Assembly (NCBI GenBank): GCA_017561265.1
Contig: JAFZDJ010000052.1
Coordinates: 1-11,694, forward strand
Direction: 5' to 3'
Length of the DNA stretch: 11,694 nt
From: Bacteroidales bacterium
GTDB taxonomy: Bacteria; Bacteroidota; Bacteroidia; Bacteroidales; UBA932
The position numbers and the translations under genes were made by a program. The notes beneath the pieces were generated by a model that worked only from the letters and a program-made list of their open reading frames with translations, was not told the DNA's origin and did not search any database. The first letter of the stretch is position 1; every line of letters begins with the position of its first letter. Positions 5,017-11,694 of this stretch are shown here, in pieces.

Positions 5017-6767
5017 TGAATTTCAATATTTTCGGCAGAGTCAGCCGCCTTGCGGCTATCGGTGCGATACTGCTAGGCTCTGCATCATGTGTGAGCATCA
5101 ACGAACAGATCGGAGGAAACCTCATCCCGACAGACCAGCAGTGGGACGTTTTCACTCCTGAAGCCGTCGAATTCGAGGATATCTGCATCCAGATGTCAGA
5201 CAGTCTTACAGGCTACAGCAATTCCAGGTTCACATTCGGAGCGGTAAACGACGAGATAATGGGCACCAGCATCAAGAGCACAAGCTTCACGCTGGTTCCT
5301 TACCTCGACTCAGTAGATCTTGGAAAGAACACCAAGATACGCCAGTTCCATTTCAGCGCAGTAAGGGACACCCTTTCTACCGTATACGACAACCAGCAGA
5401 GGTTGCTTCAGAACATTTATGTGTCTGAGCTGAAGAAACCCCTTGATTCTACCGTACTCTACTGCGGAGCTTTCATGAACCCGAAAGTTCGCGAGGAATA
5501 TCTTGATATAGAAAACAGAATCACAGTCGGCATACCGGTATATGACGGAGGTGACTCGCTTTCGTTCGATTTCAGCAGAGAGTTCGCAGAATCATTCGTA
5601 GAAAGGCTCAGGACAGCAAATGTAGACAGCATTGACCTTTATATAAACGACCTTCCTGGTATCTACATCACAACCGACGCCCCTACAGGCCCTGGCGGAC
5701 GAATCAACATGTTCAACCTCAACCTCCAGACCGACTCATACGGATATCTTACCGCAAACTACGCAGAGCTCAAGATAACAGCTGAATACGAAGGTCGCAA
5801 AGAGCCTGTAGACACCTCGTTCTACTTCTTCTTCGGCCCTGCAGACTTCATGGAGGCGGATGACAGGGACTTCCCTCCTCAGCTCGCATTCAATGCCAGC
5901 AACCATTCTACAGGTGAGGAATTCATCAGAAATTGGGAAGCAGGTAAAAGAGACAAGCTCTATATCGAGGGCGGAAGCGGTCTCAAGCCTGTAATCAAGG
6001 CAGAAGAGATCAAGAGGATAGTCGAGGAGCAGATAGCCCTTGCCGGCATCACAGACCCGAGCGAGGTGGTGATCAACAAGGCTTCCCTTATACTTCCATA
6101 TAATGTTGAGGGAGATTATTCGAAACTCGATAAATATCCGGAAATCCTCAGCCCTACCGTCAGGCTCAGAAGCGCTGACGGAAAGTATATTTCGTATGCA
6201 GGCATCACCGACTCCAGCATCAGCTCAGAGAATCAGGGAGGCATCAACAGATCTCTCAGCATTTATTCACCTGACGTGAGCCATCATGTGCAGGAAATCC
6301 TGAAGCTTGATATAAATAGCAAGGATTACGCAAAGAATATCGAAAGATATGACATCTGGTTCCTTATCATGCATGAGGAGTACGAGGTGGAGGAGCAGAC
6401 AACCCAGCAGGACTACCTTCAGAACCTCCAGTACAGCCAGTATTACAATATGATAATGTATGATCCGTATGGATATGGCTACGGCTACGGCGGTTATGGT
6501 GGATACGGCGGATACGGATATGGCGGTTACGGCGGCTATGGCGGATACGGTGGTTACGGCGGATACGGATATGGCAACAACTATTACAGTTACTACCTGA
6601 TGTCTCAGTACGCAAGCATGTACGGCAGCGGCAATTCCCCACAGGAAACAAACATACAGCTGGACAAGGACAGGTACTATTACGCAACGATCAACGGTCC
6701 TGGCGCAGAAGACGCTAGACCTAAGCTGAAGATAACATTCTCAGCTCCTAAGACTGCTGAAAGATAG
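5016..6767 (+). CDS. DUF4270 family lipoprotein with Gly/Tyr repeat
   Basis: A 583-residue exported lipoprotein assigned to DUF4270, a Bacteroidetes family of unknown function. The signal peptide (RLAAIGAILLGSASC) ends in a lipobox with the acylated Cys at residue 25. The next residue, Val, is not the acidic stretch that often marks surface export. The body is rich in beta-type sequence, and about 36 residues near the C-terminus (485-520) consist only of glycine and tyrosine. The conserved domain appears to continue after this tract to a final PKLKITFSAPK. It is coupled to the preceding GT5-like gene by a one-base overlap, an arrangement I recall from other Bacteroidetes, so the two may act together in envelope or surface polysaccharide biology; this is inference. 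A strong terminator hairpin follows the stop. Confidence 0.85.
   Translation: MNFNIFGRVSRLAAIGAILLGSASCVSINEQIGGNLIPTDQQWDVFTPEAVEFEDICIQMSDSLTGYSNSRFTFGAVNDEIMGTSIKSTSFTLVPYLDSVDLGKNTKIRQFHFSAVRDTLSTVYDNQQRLLQNIYVSELKKPLDSTVLYCGAFMNPKVREEYLDIENRITVGIPVYDGGDSLSFDFSREFAESFVERLRTANVDSIDLYINDLPGIYITTDAPTGPGGRINMFNLNLQTDSYGYLTANYAELKITAEYEGRKEPVDTSFYFFFGPADFMEADDRDFPPQLAFNASNHSTGEEFIRNWEAGKRDKLYIEGGSGLKPVIKAEEIKRIVEEQIALAGITDPSEVVINKASLILPYNVEGDYSKLDKYPEILSPTVRLRSADGKYISYAGITDSSISSENQGGINRSLSIYSPDVSHHVQEILKLDINSKDYAKNIERYDIWFLIMHEEYEVEEQTTQQDYLQNLQYSQYYNMIMYDPYGYGYGYGGYGGYGGYGYGGYGGYGGYGGYGGYGYGNNYYSYYLMSQYASMYGSGNSPQETNIQLDKDRYYYATINGPGAEDARPKLKITFSAPKTAER
6468..6575 (+). repeat. In-frame Gly-Tyr coding repeat
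   Basis: 108 bases encode YG and YGG units only: four YG steps, then runs of YGG broken by YG. The nine-base unit varies at third positions (GGA, GGC, GGT; TAT, TAC), so selection appears to act on the peptide. Near-identical units still make it prone to slippage and length change. The tract lies within the DUF4270 lipoprotein, flanked by Tyr-rich sequence (QYSQYYN before, NNYYSYY after). Confidence 0.9.
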
Positions 6768-6776
6768 CATATACGA

Positions 6777-6815
6777 ATAATGGCTGGTCAATCGACCAGC
6801 CATTATCGTTTATTT
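6777..6815 (+). terminator. Strong hairpin terminator after the DUF4270 gene
   Basis: A perfect 13-pair stem, ATAATGGCTGGTC (6777-6789) and GACCAGCCATTAT (6794-6806), with the loop AATC, starts ten bases after the DUF4270 stop. It is followed on the plus strand by the T-rich CGTTTATTT. It sits between convergent genes, so it may also stop transcription leaving acpP on the minus strand, although the tract on that side is less T-rich. Confidence 0.85.
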
Positions 6816-6827
6816 CAGACGGAAACC

Positions 6828-7070
6828 TTATGCGTTTACCTTGTCCTCAATGTACTTGATTGCATCGCCTACAGTTGAGATCTTGTCACCAGCGTCATCG
6901 TCCGGAATCTCAATGTCGAACTTCTTCTCGAAATCCATGATAAGCTCAACGATATCAAGTGAATCAGCGCCAAGATCGTTAGTAAAGCTAGCGGTCTCAG
7001 TAACCTCTGAAGCATCTACGCCAAGTTTCTCGACGATGATTGCCTTTACGTCTTCTGCAATATTAGCCAT
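6828..7070 (-). CDS. acpP: Acyl carrier protein
   Basis: An 80-residue, strongly acidic acyl carrier protein. It carries growing acyl chains as thioesters on a 4'-phosphopantetheine arm during cytosolic fatty acid synthesis and supplies lipid A and phospholipid acylation. The attachment site is Ser37 in [13 protein letters not shown]; length and the C-terminal YIEDKVNA helix are typical. The ATG at 7070 (MANIAED) is chosen; the frame stays open upstream but is AT-rich and non-conserved. In many Bacteroidetes acpP is followed by fabF and rnc. Here nothing follows on its strand before the convergent DUF4270 gene, so it stands at the end of its unit. Whether it is the sole acpP of the genome cannot be told. 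Confidence 0.96.
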   Translation of the reverse strand: MANIAEDVKAIIVEKLGVDASEVTETASFTNDLGADSLDIVELIMDFEKKFDIEIPDDDAGDKISTVGDAIKYIEDKVNA

Positions 7071-7106
7071 AACGTTTGATTTTTTAGTTAATTTATAATA
7101 TTCTAA

Positions 7107-7137
7107 TACACGTATTTTGCATAAAAATCGTTGCAAA
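7107..7137 (-). promoter_or_regulatory. Possible weak promoter for acpP
   Basis: TTTG (7137-7134) is followed by exactly 19 bases and TACGTGTA (7114-7107), matching four of the six fixed positions of TAnnTTTG. The region 7071-7182 is very AT-rich. No convincing terminator follows pnuC, so acpP could also be read from the uvrC-pnuC transcript. Confidence 0.3.
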
Positions 7138-7182
7138 TTAAATAAAAAAAATCGAAAAATGAAAATAAATATGGCTTGAAGT

Positions 7183-7872
7183 CTATTTACTTAGCTTCAG
7201 CCATACCCTCAGGCCGTTTATGGAGTTCAACAGATAGAACACCCACATTATCACCATCACGCCGGCATGAGCCTCGCCACGGGTCACGCACACAACCCAC
7301 ATCACTACACTCACTATATTCGTAATTATCCATAAAGCCCATTGTTCCATGAAGGCGAGAGCCATCAAGGCCTGTGCCACAATACTCAGAACAGTGGTCG
7401 TAGAATCCTTGAACGGCTGAGGGTCGCCGAAATGCCTGAGAAAGAAACCGCATGCCACTACAGCTGCCGTACATGCGGCAACAAGCACGAGACGCTGCTT
7501 CCATGTGAACCTTCTGGCCTTGACCTGGACTCCATTTTCACCGGCCTCGCTTCCGGATACAGCCGCTCCCCTCTTTCTCCACTGCCACCATCCGATGAAC
7601 TGCATAGGAAGGTAATACAGGGCATTCAGAGCCGCATCTCCATACAATGATGCAGTATATGATATATATGCGTATAACGAGACATTCACCAGGCCGAAAA
7701 CATAATTCCAGATGCTGCCCTTAGCGACAAGGACTACACAAAGTACACCAGTAATGCCGGCAAGGGAGCCGATCACGTCGAGAGTGCCGGTCATTATCGA
7801 ATAGACGGCATTTGAAACGATGACTCCTGCAATGAGGAACCAATCATACAGCGACAGGACTTTATTTTTCAT
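7183..7872 (-). CDS. pnuC: PnuC-family nicotinamide riboside (vitamin) transporter
   Basis: A 229-residue inner-membrane protein of the PnuC family, facilitators that take up nicotinamide riboside, trapped inside by phosphorylation. About seven hydrophobic segments are visible, with the family's aromatic and Asn positions: [11 protein letters not shown] (near residue 55), QFIGWWQWR (near 95) and [11 protein letters not shown] (near 175). A short basic linker (about 98-122) splits the halves. Relatives transport thiamine (PnuT) or riboflavin (PnuX), so substrate is not proven; no partner kinase (nadR) or TPP/FMN riboswitch is visible here. The ATG at 7872 lies inside the end of uvrC (11-base overlap), placing it in the tlpA-like/uvrC operon. 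Confidence 0.9.
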   Translation of the reverse strand: MKNKVLSLYDWFLIAGVIVSNAVYSIMTGTLDVIGSLAGITGVLCVVLVAKGSIWNYVFGLVNVSLYAYISYTASLYGDAALNALYYLPMQFIGWWQWRKRGAAVSGSEAGENGVQVKARRFTWKQRLVLVAACTAAVVACGFFLRHFGDPQPFKDSTTTVLSIVAQALMALAFMEQWALWIITNIVSVVMWVVCVTRGEAHAGVMVIMWVFYLLNSINGLRVWLKLSK

Positions 7873-9658
7873 TGTTCAGTTCTTTAAGTATTCTTTCAGC
7901 CAGAGATTTTCCCACCATTTCGGACAGGTCATCCACAGATGCGGCCGCTATGCGGGCGACGCTGCCGAAACGCAGAAGCAGCCTCTGTTCCGTCTTTTCG
8001 CCTACGCCTTTGATGGACTTGAGGGCAGATTCTATCTGAGCCTTGCTGCGGAGCTTGCGATGGAAAGTGATGCCGAAGCGATGTGCCTCATCTCGGATGT
8101 GCTGGAGAACCTTCAAGGCCGGTGAATTGCGGTCTATGAACATAGGATAGGGATCCCCCACCCTGTAGACCTCTTCCATCCGCTCGGCCAAGGCTATTAT
8201 CGTAAGCTTGTCGGTCAGCCCCAGCTCTGCAAGAGCCTCGTACGCAAAGGCCAGCTGCCCCTTGCCGCCGTCTATCACGATCAGCTGAGGAAGGTCGTCC
8301 GGATTCTCCTCAAGCATCCTTGAATAGCGTCTGTTCACAACCTCCTTCATGGTGGCATAGTCATTCGCACCCACGACGGTCTTGACCTTGAAATGTCGGT
8401 AATCCTTCTTGGAAGGCACGGCATTGCGGAAAACGACGCACGCGGACACAGGATTCGTTCCCTGAATGTTGGAATTATCAAAGCACTCGATGTGGACAGG
8501 AAGCTGCTTCATCCCTATCTGTTTCCGGAGCGACTCCATGACCATATTCCTGTAAGCATCCGGGTCCGTATGTTCCTGCTGCTTGAGGGCATTCAGACGC
8601 ATTTCCTTAGCGTTTCTGACGCTCAGCTCCAGAAGGGCAAGCTTGTCTCCACGAGCCGGCACACGGAATTCGACATTCTCGATCTCCATATCCGGCAGGA
8701 AAGGCACGACAACCTCTCTGGAAAGCACTCCGAACTTGGACTGAATCTCACCTATGAACATGGCAAGCACGACCTCCTGAGGCTCCTCAATCATCAATTT
8801 GAAGCCCAGATTAAGAGACTGGATCACAGCACCTCCTCTAATACGCATGAAGTTTCCGAATGCCTCCGGACCGTCGGCCACAAGCGAGAACACATCCACA
8901 TCTCCCACGATGGAGCTCATGATAACGGACTTGCTGTAATGCTGTTCGAGAGAAAGCATCTTTTCCTTATAGACCTGAGCCTGCTCGAATTCCATATTCA
9001 TGGCAGCTTCCTGCATCAGAGCCTTATAATGCTGGATAATCTCTCTTCCACCGCCTTTGAGAAGCTTTACTATCTCCTCGATATTCTCATTATATTCCTT
9101 CTGGGAGATGCCTCCAACGCAGCATCCGAGACATTTCCTTATATGCAGATTAAGGCACGGGCGGAACTTTCCCCGGAGTATGGCATCGGATGTTATCTTA
9201 TGATTGCAGGTCCTCAGAGGATAGACATTGTGGAAGAATTCCACCAGATTGCGGGCATGTACGACGCTGCTGTACGGTCCGAAATAACGGGAACCGTCCC
9301 TGACCATCCTTCTTGTAAGGAAAACACGCGGAAATTCATCCGCACTGACGCATATCCAGGGATATGTCTTCGAATCCTTGAGAAGAATGTTGTATCGCGG
9401 CTTGAACTGCTTTATAAGGTTGTTTTCAAGCAGAAGGGCATCTGCCTCCGTCTCCACGACAGTATATTCTGCATCCGCTATCTTCGAGACCATGACGGCC
9501 GTCTTGCGGGTAAGTCTTTCAGGAGGGACGAAATACTGAGCCACCCTCTTGTGCAGATCCTTTGCCTTACCCACATAAATCACATTCCCCTCGGCGTCAT
9601 AATATCTGTAGACACCAGGGGAATGCGGAAAAAGCTTTATTTTTTCTTGTAGAGTCAA
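7862..9658 (-). CDS. uvrC: Excinuclease ABC subunit C
   Basis: A 598-residue UvrC, the nuclease that cuts both sides of a lesion handed over by UvrA-UvrB in nucleotide excision repair. Domains in order: GIY-YIG nuclease (GVY at 15-17, IYVG at 27-30, Arg38, catalytic Glu78-Asn79); cysteines 151, 168, 176 and 179/180, in positions matching the family's iron-sulfur ligands; a UVR UvrB-binding helix (about 205-240); an RNase H-like nuclease with Asp394 (ECFDNSN), Asp463 (VIDGGKGQ) and probably His526; and C-terminal helix-hairpin-helix motifs (about 547-595). Length is normal. The start is TTG at 9658: the preceding codon is the TAA of the TlpA-like gene in the same frame, and no other NTG precedes the GIY motif. 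pnuC overlaps its 3' end. Confidence 0.96.
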   Translation of the reverse strand: MTLQEKIKLFPHSPGVYRYYDAEGNVIYVGKAKDLHKRVAQYFVPPERLTRKTAVMVSKIADAEYTVVETEADALLLENNLIKQFKPRYNILLKDSKTYPWICVSADEFPRVFLTRRMVRDGSRYFGPYSSVVHARNLVEFFHNVYPLRTCNHKITSDAILRGKFRPCLNLHIRKCLGCCVGGISQKEYNENIEEIVKLLKGGGREIIQHYKALMQEAAMNMEFEQAQVYKEKMLSLEQHYSKSVIMSSIVGDVDVFSLVADGPEAFGNFMRIRGGAVIQSLNLGFKLMIEEPQEVVLAMFIGEIQSKFGVLSREVVVPFLPDMEIENVEFRVPARGDKLALLELSVRNAKEMRLNALKQQEHTDPDAYRNMVMESLRKQIGMKQLPVHIECFDNSNIQGTNPVSACVVFRNAVPSKKDYRHFKVKTVVGANDYATMKEVVNRRYSRMLEENPDDLPQLIVIDGGKGQLAFAYEALAELGLTDKLTIIALAERMEEVYRVGDPYPMFIDRNSPALKVLQHIRDEAHRFGITFHRKLRSKAQIESALKSIKGVGEKTEQRLLLRFGSVARIAAASVDDLSEMVGKSLAERILKELNNEK

Positions 9659-10789
9659 TTATTTGATGTATTCTGCAACAGCTGCCTCGATAGCCTCAAG
9701 ACCATGGAAACCTCTCTTGAGGATGGTTCCGTCAGGACCGATGAGCATAAGGTGAGGAATACCCTCGACTCCGTAGATATCTGTAGGAACGCTGCCGCAG
9801 TTGTTTACATGAAGCCAGTCCATGCCGAGTTCTGCTGCAGTGTCGATTGTCACCTGGACAGGCTGACGCTCCCATACCGCAAGGCTGAGAACCTCGAGAC
9901 CCTTGCCCTTGTACTTCTCATAAACAGTCTTGATGTTAGGAATCTCCCTCTTGCATGGACCGCACCATGGTGACCAGAAGTCAACAAGTACATAAGTACC
10001 CTTGCCCACATAGTCAGAGAACTTCACTTCAGCATACTTAGGCTGAGGAGGGATACTGCGGGTCATGCCTACGACAGAGTTGACTGTAAAATCTGTAAAG
10101 TGCATGCCTTCGGCTGTCTGAAGTCTTGCATCGAGAGCCTTTCTCATTGTACGGATATATCTGTTTTCCTGAAGGTCAGGCGAAAGAGCCTGAATGAGGG
10201 AATCCATCAATGTATCCTCGATCTGTCCGTTGACATTGTTGATTGCGAGAATAGAAATGAAGTTGTCTGTATTAGCCTTTGCAGCCTCTACGTGACGGTC
10301 GATGTAAGGACCGATGAAGCCATCGAAATACTCCTCGAACTTCACTCCTCTCTCCTGCTGTGTGAGAGTTGTGTCTGAATAAATCTCACTCTGCTTAGCC
10401 ATATAGACCTCCATAACGGCATCTTCCTCGGCATTATAAGCATTGAATTTCTCCTGTACGGAAATCTTAGGATACTTGGAAGTAGCCTTTGAAGTTTCGT
10501 CAAGAACGACAGTAAGAGGAGTTCCATCCGGAATGAATGTCACACCATACTGATCATTATCAGCGAGAACACGACCGGCAGTCGCTACATTCGTAGGAAC
10601 AGAAACTGCAAATCTGCCGTCTGTGACAGGCACTACTGTATCGATTACATTTTCGATCTTCACACTGACCTCGGTAATTCCTTCAGGAACTACTGTACCC
10701 TGAATCTTGGTAACATCCGACATCCTGCCACCGCAAGATGCAAGAACAGCAACAGAAGCTGTTGCAAAAAGAATTGAACGTATTTTCAT
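9659..10789 (-). CDS. TlpA-like thiol-disulfide lipoprotein (thioredoxin fold)
   Basis: A 376-residue lipoprotein. The signal peptide MKIRSILFATASVAVLASC ends in a lipobox with Cys19. Residues about 25-120 form a beta-rich N-terminal domain like the DUF4369 region common in Bacteroidetes TlpA proteins. A helical linker follows (about 125-235). A thioredoxin/AhpC-TSA domain begins near 255, with WSPWCGPC (active-site Cys276 and Cys279) and the cis-proline at GIPHL (Pro345); Cys331 is an extra cysteine. It should be a membrane-anchored periplasmic oxidoreductase, reducing or isomerising disulfides; the partner is unknown. The ATG at 10789 is chosen because it begins the signal peptide and lies 20 bases after the predicted transcription start; the upstream extension is not signal-like. 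Its stop codon touches the uvrC start. Confidence 0.9.
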   Translation of the reverse strand: MKIRSILFATASVAVLASCGGRMSDVTKIQGTVVPEGITEVSVKIENVIDTVVPVTDGRFAVSVPTNVATAGRVLADNDQYGVTFIPDGTPLTVVLDETSKATSKYPKISVQEKFNAYNAEEDAVMEVYMAKQSEIYSDTTLTQQERGVKFEEYFDGFIGPYIDRHVEAAKANTDNFISILAINNVNGQIEDTLMDSLIQALSPDLQENRYIRTMRKALDARLQTAEGMHFTDFTVNSVVGMTRSIPPQPKYAEVKFSDYVGKGTYVLVDFWSPWCGPCKREIPNIKTVYEKYKGKGLEVLSLAVWERQPVQVTIDTAAELGMDWLHVNNCGSVPTDIYGVEGIPHLMLIGPDGTILKRGFHGLEAIEAAVAEYIK

Positions 10790-10812
10790 GATACTTACTT
10801 TATTTATAAGCG

Positions 10813-10820
10813 CAAATATA
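10813..10820 (-). promoter_or_regulatory. -7 element of the tlpA-like/uvrC/pnuC operon promoter
   Basis: TATATTTG (10820-10813) matches TAnnTTTG and is followed about 20 bases later by the TlpA-like ATG. The -33 region would fall inside the rpsC terminator hairpin and has no TTG at the standard spacing (a TTTG at 10838-10835 is too close). Promoter and terminator are therefore packed together. Confidence 0.55.
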
Positions 10821-10821
10821 C

Positions 10822-10850
10822 AAAAAAGGGATGACAAAATGCCATCCCTT
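10822..10850 (-). terminator. Intrinsic terminator after rpsC
   Basis: On the minus strand AAGGGATG (10850-10843) pairs perfectly with CATCCCTT (10833-10826). Inner pairs G-T, C-G and A-T extend the stem to 11 pairs around a TTT loop. A run of six Ts (10827-10822) completes a textbook Rho-independent terminator 23 bases downstream of the rpsC stop. It is out of place for the middle of an S10 operon and marks the end of the ribosomal transcript here. Confidence 0.9.
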
Positions 10851-10873
10851 CATTATAATTGAGTTTCAAGATA

Positions 10874-11620
10874 TTACTTGTTCTCTCTGCGTCCGCCACG
10901 ACCACCACGACGACGATCGTTGTTGCCACGTCCGCCACGGTTGTTGTTAGACTGCTGTGCCTGAGCAGCGATACCTGCGTTAGGAGAGAGATCCTTCTTA
11001 CCGTAAACCTCACCGTTGCAGATCCATACCTTGATACCGAGTACGCCTACCTTGGTGTGAGCCTCAGCGAGTGCGTAGTCGATGTCAGCACGGAATGTGT
11101 GAAGTGGAGTACGACCTTCCTTGATCATCTCGCTTCTTGCCATCTCGGCACCACCGAGACGTCCGCTTACCTGAACCTTGATACCCTCAGCACCAACACG
11201 CATTGCAGTAGCGATAGCCATCTTGATTGCGCGACGGTATGAAACACGTCCCTCGATCTGACGAGCGATCTGATCTGCCACGATGTTTGCGTCAACCTCA
11301 GGCTTCTTTACCTCGTAGATGTTGATCTGAACATCCTTCTTGGTAACCTTCTTGAGCTCCTCCTTAAGGAGGTCTACTGCCTGGCCGCCCTTACCGATGA
11401 TAACACCTGGTCTTGCAGCGTGGATTGTCACAGTGATGAGCTTGAGAGTTCTCTCGATAACGATCTTAGAGAGAGATGCCTTTGCAAGACGGCTTGAGAG
11501 ATACTTACGGATCTCATAGTCCTCAGCGATCTTCTCTGCATAGTTACCACCTACCCAGTTAGAGTCCCAACCACGGGTGATACCGATTCTGTTGCTTATA
11601 GGATTAGTCTTCTGTCCCAT
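10874..11620 (-). CDS. rpsC: 30S ribosomal protein S3
   Basis: A 248-residue S3, a head protein of the small subunit at the mRNA entry channel. It begins [22 protein letters not shown], has the type II KH motif GVIIGKGGQ (72-80), and the conserved C-terminal domain with [11 protein letters not shown] and [17 protein letters not shown] non-conserved tail of about 30 residues follows, ending in an Arg/Gly-rich stretch ([15 protein letters not shown]), as other Bacteroidetes S3 proteins have basic tails. The ATG at 11620 comes two bases after the rplV stop, as in the normal S10 operon. The expected next gene, rplP, is missing; a terminator follows instead. Codon choice is that of a highly expressed gene. 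Confidence 0.98.
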   Translation of the reverse strand: MGQKTNPISNRIGITRGWDSNWVGGNYAEKIAEDYEIRKYLSSRLAKASLSKIVIERTLKLITVTIHAARPGVIIGKGGQAVDLLKEELKKVTKKDVQINIYEVKKPEVDANIVADQIARQIEGRVSYRRAIKMAIATAMRVGAEGIKVQVSGRLGGAEMARSEMIKEGRTPLHTFRADIDYALAEAHTKVGVLGIKVWICNGEVYGKKDLSPNAGIAAQAQQSNNNRGGRGNNDRRRGGRGGRRENK

Positions 11621-11622
11621 GA

Positions 11623-11694
11623 TTATGCCTCCTTAACTGCTGATGGTTTAACATCGAGAATAACAGTCACGTGGTTTGAACGCTTGCGGATACG
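11623..11694 (-). CDS. rplV: 50S ribosomal protein L22 (5' part cut off by window edge)
   Basis: The last 23 codons of L22 enter from the right edge, reading [15 protein letters not shown] and ending KPSAVKEA before a TAA at 11625-11623. L22 lines the peptide exit tunnel, and the SNHVTVIL strand is typical of the end of the protein. It lies two bases upstream of rpsC, the standard S10-operon order, so this side of the operon is intact up to rpsC. Confidence 0.92.
   Translation of the reverse strand, partial: RIRKRSNHVTVILDVKPSAVKEA

Noticed and set aside
6468..6575. Short regular repeats that superficially resemble a repeat array such as CRISPR.
   Set aside because: The period is nine bases with no spacers and stays in frame as Gly-Tyr codons within a lipoprotein gene.
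7141..7200. A terminator after pnuC.
   Set aside because: There is a long T run on the minus strand (7148-7142), but only a weak five-pair TGAAG/CTTCA stem well upstream of it, so it is not convincing.
7873..7930. A vitamin-sensing riboswitch ahead of pnuC.
   Set aside because: pnuC starts inside the end of uvrC, leaving no leader, and no TPP, FMN or NAD-type riboswitch motif is visible.
8393..9652. A 419-codon open frame on the plus strand, opposite uvrC.
   Set aside because: It is entirely antisense to uvrC, which has all its catalytic motifs. The translated sequence shows no recognisable domain, signal or promoter.
249..10873. The block between rplP and rpsC as a genomic island or mobile element.
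   Set aside because: It contains only core housekeeping genes (uvrC, acpP, uppP, ftsX, lpxH) and no integrase, transposase, tRNA or terminal inverted repeats. Composition appears uniform by eye.
10859..11242. A plus-strand open frame of 127 codons opposite rpsC.
   Set aside because: Its Thr/Val/Ser-rich composition is the antisense of the Arg/Gly-rich S3 tail and core; rpsC is unambiguous.

Overview
The window comes from the chromosome of a member of the Bacteroidota, most likely order Bacteroidales. Four kinds of evidence agree. Intergenic regions carry the Bacteroidetes promoter signature TTG-N19-TAnnTTTG. Lineage-specific families are present (DUF4270, DUF4294, DUF3098, a TlpA-like lipoprotein, a half-length starch-synthase protein). 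Gene starts mostly lack Shine-Dalgarno sequences. The ribosomal protein sequences are Bacteroidetes-like. I cannot name a genus. There is no phage, plasmid, transposase, CRISPR, tRNA or rRNA in the window; all genes look like core chromosomal genes.

Layout from left to right. Bases 1-248 hold the start of rplP (L16) on the minus strand. Its own promoter and a 5' leader hairpin lie at 285-371. A gene-free stretch with degenerate repeats separates it from a plus-strand DUF4294 gene (612-1340). A minus-strand envelope operon follows (3' to 5' along the window): lpxH, uppP, DUF3098, ftsX (1358-4122). It links lipid A synthesis, undecaprenyl-phosphate recycling and the divisome. Divergent from ftsX is a plus-strand pair, a half-length GT5 protein and a DUF4270 lipoprotein with a Gly/Tyr repeat (4198-6767), closed by a strong hairpin. 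Facing it on the minus strand are acpP (6828-7070) and the compact tlpA-like/uvrC/pnuC operon (7183-10789). The window ends with rpsC (S3) and the tail of rplV (L22), both minus.

The main observation concerns the two ends. In nearly all bacteria rpsC is followed directly by rplP inside the S10 ribosomal protein operon. Here rplV-rpsC and rplP keep the normal order and orientation but are separated by about 10.6 kb of unrelated housekeeping genes. Each side is equipped for independent expression: rpsC ends in a strong intrinsic terminator, and rplP has a near-consensus promoter and a structured leader. This looks like a real, regulated split of the operon rather than a decayed one, though a mis-join in assembly must be excluded. 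A 13-base near-repeat (12 of 13 identical) lies just outside rpsC and in the rplP leader and may mark the seam.

No defence system, biosynthetic cluster or other novel multi-gene machine was found. The novelty here is in genome organisation and in the rplP leader RNA.
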